Origin: Mimachlamys varia
Taxonomy: Eukaryota > Mollusca > Bivalvia > Pectinida > Pectinidae
Length of the DNA stretch: 64,000 nucleotides
Assembly: GCA_947623455.1 (NCBI GenBank)
Contig: OX392543.1
Coordinates: 17,172,757 to 17,236,756, forward strand
Reading direction: 5' to 3'
The position numbers and the translations under genes were made by a program. The notes under the pieces were generated by a model. That model worked only from the letters and a program-made list of their open reading frames with translations, had not been told where the DNA came from and searched no databases. Every line of letters starts with the position of its first letter. Positions within the stretch are counted from its first letter, which is position 1. Below are positions 54,401 to 63,400 of the stretch, in pieces.

Positions 54401-57400
54401 GAGAAACTTCTAGTTCCATTGTGACTTCTTCAGTTGTTCCACTGTCCTCTTTGGTAACATCAATTTCAGTCACATCTTCTGTTGGTTGTGTTTCCTCTGT
54501 CACCTTGATTTCTGAGATTGCCTGTTTGTCGACTTGAGAAACTTCTAGTTCCATTGAGACTTCTTCAGTTTTTCCACTGTCCTCTTTGGTAACATCAATT
54601 TCAATCACATCTTCTGTTGGTTGTGTTTCCTCTGTCACCTTGATTTCTGAGACTGCCTGTTTGTCGACTTGAGAAATTTCTAGTTCCATTGTGACTTCTT
54701 CAGTTTTTCCAGTGTCCTCTTTGGTAACATCAATTTCAGTCACATCTTCTGTTGGTTGTGTTTCCTCTGTCACCTTGATTTCTGAGACTGCCTGTTTGTC
54801 GACTTGAGAAATTTCTAGTTCCATTGTGACTTCTTCAGTTGTTCCACTGTCTTCTTTGGTAACATCAATTTCAGTCACATCTTCTGTTGGTTGTGTTTCC
54901 TCTGCAAGTCTAATTTCTGAGACTGCCTGTTTGTCAACTTGAGAAACTTCTAGTTCCATTGTGACTTCTTCAGTTTTTCCAGTGTCCTCTTTGGTAACAT
55001 CAATTTCAGTCACATCTTCTGTTGGTTGTGTTTCCTCTGCAAGTTTGATTTCTGAGACTGCCTGTTTGTCAACTTGAGAAACTTCTAGATCCATTGTGAC
55101 TTCTTCAGTTTTTCCAGTGTCTTCCTTTGTCACTTCAATTTCAGTCACTTGTTCCAATGGTTGTTCATCTTCAACACCCTTAACTTTGGATGACACGGTG
55201 ATATTAACTTCTGATTGTTGTTCGTCTTTTTTAACTTCGTGTGTTATCGCAGTGACGCCACGTTCCTCTTCAAGATCTGTCACAGACTCCGACACATCTG
55301 AGATTGGTATATCTTTTACTTGTGATATAACAGTTAAATCTTGTGATTTGTCCTTGGGCTGATAAACTGTCATTTCCTCAGAAACTGTCTCTATTTCTTT
55401 TGAACTAATATCTGAAAGAGTTATCTGCCCCTGAATATCGAGAGTGGTCTCCCTCGCCACAGATAGGGTGATGTCGCTTTGACCTATCTGAGGCTGAGAC
55501 ACGTCACTTTCCACGTCAACGGCTGCTGAGAAAGGATATACATAAGACAGTGAGGTCAGGGATCAGAGGTTACATTGGGGTCAAATAGAAAGGGCAGGGT
55601 TCAAAGGTCAAATGATAAAACAGGTTGAAGAGATCAATTTCATGTCTATAAGAACAGAGTTCACAGGTTTAACTCGACACAGTAGGAAGGGGTTTTGTGG
55701 TTTGTAAGAACAAGTGAATATAAACATAAAAGTCACAAAATTACATCACGGTTGTGTACTGAAGGAAAATACTAGGCATATCGTACTGCAGCGTTATCAC
55801 TGAAAGTCAACTATGATTTTATCTCGACAATCCAAAATGAGGGCATACTGCTATGTTCGGTAGGATATCAGGAAAGTAATCAATCATTGGCAACAGAAGT
55901 ACATTCAAAATCTTATATTTACTGTTTCGGTCAAATTCTTAATATAATTTGATGTAAGAAGTACTAAACAACAAAATTACAAAAAAGTTAAAAAAAAAAA
56001 AAAAATGATAATTTGCTTAGATATTTTAACGCCAAACAGCAAAATTGCGAAATCATATTAATTAATTCCAGTAATCAATGGAGATTCTGATTTCAACTTA
56101 GTAAATTGTAAACCAACTTAATGAGAATCTTTAGAATTTATCAGCACAATTGTTGCCAGTACATGAAGAAATGTTTGTTTTTGTGCATGAGAACCCACAA
56201 CCAGGAGGAAACGGCAACAAGCAGTATCTTACCTTCAGTCTTCGATACTACGTCAATCGTCACCTCAGCTACAGACTCCTCAAGTTTTTCCTCCGGAGCT
56301 GGATAGGAAAATAGCAGAGGAATATTTAATTGATTATTATATGAGTAATAATTCTTAAATATGATTCAAATGTAAACATTATCAGAATTTTCTAACACCT
56401 CACTTATACAATACACATTAAAGTAATTTTTACATTTCAAGTTTTTCATGTATCAATGTTTACAAATTCATTATTCAAAATTCATTCATTTTCAATAAAA
56501 AATTAAATTAAATGTACTTTTATAAATTGTGTAGTTCTTTTTTTAGAAAGTTATTACTTTTATTTCCTGTAATATTTTTGCATATCAATTGCTGGTGCTT
56601 TTCTATAGAATCAAAATATTAATTTTCAAATTTTTCATGTATCAATCATCACAAATTCATAATTCAAAATTCATTCATTTTCAATAAAAATGAAATGAAA
56701 TATAATATTATATATTGTGCAGTTTTTTTAAAAAGCTATTGCTTTAATTTTTTTGGAATATTTTTGTTTATCAGTTGGTGGTGCTTTTCCTTCTGATTAT
56801 GAACATATCCTTATGGGGGTGTGCATGCTATTCTTAAGGGATACTCAAATTATACGTGTTTATGATGAAATCTCAATATTCATTCATAATTATTATAATT
56901 ATGCACAGATAAATTTTTACAATTAAATATTGGAAACCACAGTACAATACTTACCAATATCTTACAATTTAGTATTTTATCACAATAAAAAATAATCTTA
57001 GAATTGTGCATTTTTACTAATTTAAAACACATTTAAAAATTCTTGTCAGGCTTAATTATCAAGCCAATCCAAGTCATGATAAAACTTACAGTTATTAAAT
57101 TAATGTATTAATAACGGCTTAATTATTAACCTAATAATTGCGTGCCATTCCATAGCTCAAGGAACACTGTTTCATTGCAGCTATTCTTTCATAAAAATGC
57201 ATTTTAGTTGAATAAAAAAAATCTGAAATGATAACAATGGTTCTCTTCTTCGAAGCTGCCAGAAAATAAGGACTAAAAGATGGCAAATAAATAAAATAAC
57301 TTTATAAATAAAAATTTAGCAAGACACATTCAACTATTCTTTCTTAAAAACACAATTAAGTTAAAGAATAAAAGAGCTACCAGTTCTCAAATGAAACATT

Positions 57401-60400
57401 GAAACATTTTCTGACAAAATGTCCAAGAATGGTCACATATATGTTCAAAAAAAAGAAAATTTAGCAAGACACATTCAGTTAAAAATAGCATAACATTAGC
57501 ATTATATCTAAAATATGAATTAAGGTGAATACTGATCTATTACAGACAGTGTCCAACAACAACACTTAATTACCAGGCTGTGACAGAAGAAAGTCTATGG
57601 CTTTTGCAGTAGGGAGATAGTCTATGCCCTAACAGCAGGGAGATAGTCTACACCCTGAAGGAGCGAGATAGTCTAGGCCCTGACAGCAGGGAGAAAGGTT
57701 TAGATACAGTCAAACCTGACAATATAATAATATATATATCATTTTCTGAAAATTGACAAAAACTTAATTTTGTTTTTGAAAATTTGGAAAAATGTGAACT
57801 GTCTTAAACAGCTCAATGTTCAAATTTATCTTCTCTGACAGTAAATTTTTCATCATGAAATTTCCTGGTGGCAGGGTTGACTGTCATGCATGAGTAGATC
57901 ATTTCTAGCACATTGTGTTCCCTCTTTGTGAGGGTGTATATCTAACATTAGTGAATACCCAGACAAGAGACATAACTCATTTTGGCAAAGAGTTGGGAGG
58001 ATGAAGAAATAGGTATTTCTCTGCTGAGCAGTTTATCTATTTTCAAAAATCAAATAGATTGAAATTGAAAAAAAAATAAGATAATAATTTCTGATAAAAC
58101 CCTAACAAGAGATATTTGAATCTCTATCAGAATATGCTTTTTTAAACTGAAATCTGAAAATTTCATACCTTGAGAAAAATTTTTATCACTAATACTTCAT
58201 TTTAACAAAATTCATAACCTGTATCTTTCGATTTCCGCAAAACTTTCAGAATTTTTGTTTTCATTAAATAAAATATAGGACTTTCTAATCATAACAACAC
58301 ACATCAAAACATTTTCTGTTATATAGAGTTAGAGTAATGTCCCTTGTATGACTGCTGTAAATGAAAAAAGATTAATCCAATGTATTTGACACAATATCTC
58401 TGTATTTACATATGCCTTGGTGACTCCAAAGTGCAACCCAACACTTCAGGGAATGTTGTGAAATGCTACGCTATGTTATATGTTGCAAAATGATATTTTA
58501 TTTTCAACCCTGGTTGAATAATTTTCATATTGAAATATTGTTTTCAAGGAAAAGATATAATTTCAACACAGCTAAGAAATCACAACGTTCTTCAAGTAAT
58601 GGGTTTACAGGATCTTAGTATCAGAGGGTCTATTAGTCTATAAGAGCGTACGAGCCATTCCAAGTAACGCATCGCAAATAGGCGCATAGCTAGAACCCAG
58701 TTCACAATCAAAAGCAGTCTGATGGCACATCCAATCATGCCTCACCATGTGCTGGGGCAGACTTGGTCAGCTCCTGGTCAGTGCTGGTCAGCGCTGTGTC
58801 CTGTGGCCCAATATCTACCTCACTTATTTGTGAAAGGGTAGGGGTTATATCTAGATCAGAGACAGATTCACTTACAGGCAGAGCTACAGTACTCGACATG
58901 TGTTCAGGCTTCTCCTCCTCAATCACAATTTCAGCCTCAACCTGTTCTGGTTTCTCTTCCTCAAGAACAATTTCAGCTTCAACCTGTTCTGTTTTCTCTT
59001 CTTCAAGAACAATTTCAGCTTCAACCTGTTCAGGTTTTTCTTCCTCAAGAACAATTTCAGCCTCAACCTGTTCAGGTTTGTCCTCCTTAATGACAATTTC
59101 AGCCTCAACCTGTTTTTGTTTCTCTTCCTCAAGAACTATTTCAGCCTCAACCTGTTCTGGTTTCTCTTCCTCAAGAACAATTTCAGCCTCAACCTGTTCA
59201 GGTTTTTCTTCCTCAAGAACAATTTCAGCTTCAACCTGTTCAGGTTTTTCTTCCTCAAGAACAATTTCAGCCTCAACCTGCTCAGGTTTGTCCTCCTCAA
59301 TGACAATTTCTGCCTCAACCTGTTCAGGTTTGTCTTCTTCAATGACAATTTCAGTCTTAACATGTTCAGGTTTGTCTTCTTCAAGAACAATTTCAGCCTC
59401 AACCTGTTCAGGTTTGTCCTCCTCAATGACAATTTCAGCCTTTACCTGTTCAGGTTTGTCTTCTTCAATGACAATTTCAGCCTCAACCTGTTCTGGTTTA
59501 TCCTCCTCAAGAACTATTTCAGCCTCAACCTGTTCTTGTTTCTCTTCCTCAAGAACAATTTCAGCCTCAACCTGTTCAGGTTTCTCTTCTTCAAGAACAA
59601 TTTCAGCCTCAACCTGTTCAGGTTTGTCCTCCTCAATGACAATTTCAGCCTCAACCTGTTCAGGTTTGTCTTCTTCAATGACAATTTCAGTCTTAACATG
59701 TTCAGGTTTATCCTCCTCAAGAACAATATCTGCCTCAACCTGTTCTGGTTTCTCTTCCTCAAGAACAACTTCAGCCTCAACCTGTTTTGGTTTCTCTTCC
59801 TCAAGAACAATTTCAGCCTCAACCGGTTCTGTTTTCTCTTCTTCAAGAACAATTTCAGCTTCAACCTGTTCAGGTTTTTCTTCCTCAAGAACAATTTCAG
59901 CCTCAACCTGTTCAGGTTTGTCCTCCTTAATGACAATTTCAGCCTCAACCTGTTTTTGTTTCTCTTCCTCAAGAACAATTTCAGCCTCAACCTGTTCTGG
60001 TTTCTCTTCCTCAAGAACAATTTCAGCCTCAACCTGTTCTGGTTTCTCTTCCTCAAGAACAATTTCAGCCTCAACCTGTTCTGGTTTCTCTTCCTCAAGA
60101 ACAATTTCAGCCTCAACCTGTTCAGGTTTTTCTTCCTCAAGAACAATTTCAGCTTCAACCTGTTCAGGTTTTTCTTCCTCAAGAACAATTTCAGCCTCAA
60201 CCTGTTCAGGTTTGTCCTCCTCAATGACAATTTCTGCCTCAACCTGTTCAGGTTTGTCTTCTTCAATGACAATTTCAGTCTTAACATGTTCAGGTTTGTC
60301 TTCTTCAAGAACAATTTCAGCCTCAACCTGTTCAGGTTTGTCCTCCTCAATGACAATTTCAGCCTTTACCTGTTCAGGTTTGTCTTCTTCAATGACAATT

Positions 60401-63400
60401 TCAGCCTCAACCTGTTCTGGTTTATCCTCCTCAGGAACTATTTCAGCCTCAAACTGTTCTGGTTTCTCTTTCTCAAGAATAATTTCAGCCTCAACCTGTT
60501 CTTGTTTCTCTTCCTCAAGAACAATTTCAGCCTCAACCTGTTCAGGTTTGTCCTCCTTAATGACAATTTCAGCCTTTACCTGTTCAGGTTTGTCTTCTTC
60601 AATGACAATTTCAGCCTCAACCTGTTCTGGTTTATCCTCCTCAAGAACTATTTCAGCCTCAACCTGTTCTGGTTTCTCTTCCTCAAGAATAATTTCAGCC
60701 TCAACCTGTTCTGGTTTCTCTTCCTCAAGAATAATTTCAGCCTCAACCTGTTCTTGTTTCTCTTCCTCAAGAACAATTTCAGCCTCAACCTGTTCTGGTT
60801 TATCCTCCTCAAGAACTATTTCAGCCTCAACCTGTTCTGGTTTCTCTTCCTCAAGAATAATTTCAGCCTCAACCTGTTCTTGTTTCTCTTCCTCAAGAAC
60901 AATTTCAGCCTCAACCTGTTCAGGTTTCTCTTCTTCAAGAACAATTTCAGCCTCAACCTGTTCAGGTTTGTCCTCCTCAATGACAATTTCAGCCTCAACC
61001 TGTTCTGGTTTCTCCTCCTCAACAACAATTTCAGCCGCAACCTGTTCTGGTTTCTCTTCCTCAAGAACAATTTCAGCCTCAACCTGTTCTGGTTTCTCTT
61101 CCTCAAGAACTATTTCAGCCTCAACCTGTTCAGGTTTCTCTTCTTCAAGAACTATTTCAGCCTCAACCTGTTCAGGTTTCTCTTCTTCAAGAACAATATC
61201 AGCCTCAACCTGTTCTGTTTTCTCTTCCTCAAGAACTATTTCAGCCTCAACCTGTTCAGTTTTGTCTTCTTCAAGAACTATTTCAGCCTCAACCTGTTCT
61301 GGTTTCTCTTCCTCAAGAACAATTTCAGCCTCAACCTGTTCTGGTTTGTCTTCTTCAACAACAATTTCTGCCTCAACCTGTTCAGGTTTGTCTTCCTCAA
61401 TGACAATTTCAGCTTCAACCTGTTCAGGTTTTTCTTCCTCAAGAACAATTTCAGCATCAACATGTTCTGGTTTCTCTTCCTCAACAACAATTTCAGCCTC
61501 AACCGGTTCTGGTTTGTCTTCTTCAACAACTATTTCAGCCTCAACCTGTTCTGGTAGCTCTTCCTCAAGAACAATTTCAGCCTCAACCTGTTCTGGTTTC
61601 TCTTCCTCAAGATCAATTTCAGCCTTAATCTGTTCAGGTTTATCTTCTTCAATGACAATTTCAGTCTTAACATGTTCGGGTTTGTCTTCTTCAATGACCA
61701 TTTCAGCCTCAACCACATCAGGTTTGGCTTCTTCAAAAACTATTTCAGCCTCAACCTGTTCTGGTTTCTCCTCCTCAACAACAATTTCAGCCTCAACCAG
61801 CTCTGGTTTGTCCTCAATGACAATTTCAGCCTCAACCTGTTCAGGTTTGTCCTCCTCAAGAACAATTTCAGCCTCAACCTGTTCTGGTTTGTCCTCAAGA
61901 ACAATTTCAGCCTCAACCTGTTTTGGTTTCTCTTCCTCAATGACAATTTCAGCTTCAACCTCTTCTTGCTTCTCCTCCTCAAGAACAATTTCAGCCTCAG
62001 TCAGCTCTGGTTTGTCCTCAAGAACAATTTCAGCCTCAACCTGTTCAGGTTTGTCCTTCTTAATGACAATTTCAGCCTCAAACTGTTCAGGTTTTTCATC
62101 CTCAAGAATGATTTCAGCCTTGTCATCCTCAGTTTCAGCTTCATCTACAACAGGTTGTTCATCCTCTACAATATGCAGCTCCACTTGTTGCTTCCCGGCA
62201 AGCTCAACTGTGTCATCAGACACAACCTCCCATTCCGTTTCTTTACTTTCATCTTCAGATATATGTAATTCTATTTCTTGAGTAATTTCAGAAGTTTCCG
62301 GTTTCAAGCTGATGTCCAAAGTGATTTCCTCAGGAACAGGTTTCTTTTCAACCTCAACAGTTTCTTTGAAAGTTTCTTCGGGTTTTTCCTCAATTGTGAT
62401 ATCAACCTCAGAAACCTCTTCTGGTTTCTTTTCAACCTCAACTGTTTCTTTGAAGCTTTTCTCTGGAGTTTCCTCAGAAACTATTTCAGATGTTTTGGGT
62501 TTCTCAGTAATTGTGAGAGTTTCTCTTTCAGTGACTACAGTTTCCTCCTCAGGTGCAATAGTTTTAACTTCCTCAGTTTCCTCAGAAAGTGTTGTTACTT
62601 CAACAGTTGTTTCAGTAATTTCAGACGTTTCAGGTTTCAAACTGATGTCCAAAGTGATTTCCTCGGAAACAGATTTCTTTTCAACCTCAACAGTTTCTTT
62701 GAAGATTTCCTCGGGTTTTTCCTCAATTGTGATATCAACCTCAGAAACCTCTTCTGGTTTCTTTTCAACCTCAACTGTTTCTTTGAAGCTTTCCTCTGGA
62801 GTTTCCTCAGAAACTATTTCAGATGTTTCTGGTTTCTCAGTAATTGTGAGAGTTTCTCTTTCAGTGACTACAGTTTCCTCCTCAGGTGCAATAGTTTCAA
62901 CTTCCTCAGTTTCCTCAGAAAGTGTTGTTACTTCAACAGTTGTTTCAGTAATTTCGGACGTTTCAGGTTTCAAACTGATGTCCAAAGTGATTTCCTCAGG
63001 AACAGGTTTCTTTTCAACCTCAACAGTTTCTTTGAAAGTTTCTTCGGGTTTTTCCTCAATTGTGATATCAACCTCAGAAACCTCTTCTGGTTTCTTTTCA
63101 ACCTCAACTGTTTCTTTGAAGCTTTTCTCTGGAGTTTCCTCAGAAACTATTTCAGATGTTTTGGGTTTCTCAGTAATTGTGAGAGTTTCTCTTTCAGTGA
63201 CTACAGTTTCCTCCTCAGGTGCAATAGTTTTAACTTCCTCAGTTTCCTCAGAAAGTGTTGTTACTTCAACAGTTGTTTCAGTAATTTCAGACGTTTCAGG
63301 TTTCAAACTGATGTCCAAAGTGATTTCCTCGGAAACAGATTTCTTTTCAACCTCAACAGTTTCTTTGAAGATTTCCTCGGGTTTTTCCTCAATTGTGATA

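Noticed and set aside
59514..60356. Minus-strand frame rich in Arg/Leu/Lys (RKRNQNRLRLKL) within the array
   Set aside because: It is an alternate frame of the same 42-bp units. The EAEIVLEEEKPEQV frame is continuous across the whole exon and joins e2 in phase.
58905..62125. CRISPR-like regular repeats
   Set aside because: Repeats are contiguous with no unique spacers, code in frame and lie in an intron-rich animal gene.
58763..62281. Open frame of over 1,100 codons on the plus strand, Ser/Thr/Cys-rich
   Set aside because: It is the complement of the 42-bp array. The minus strand gives PEVK-like sequence, proper splice sites and phase continuity; the plus strand frame has none of these.
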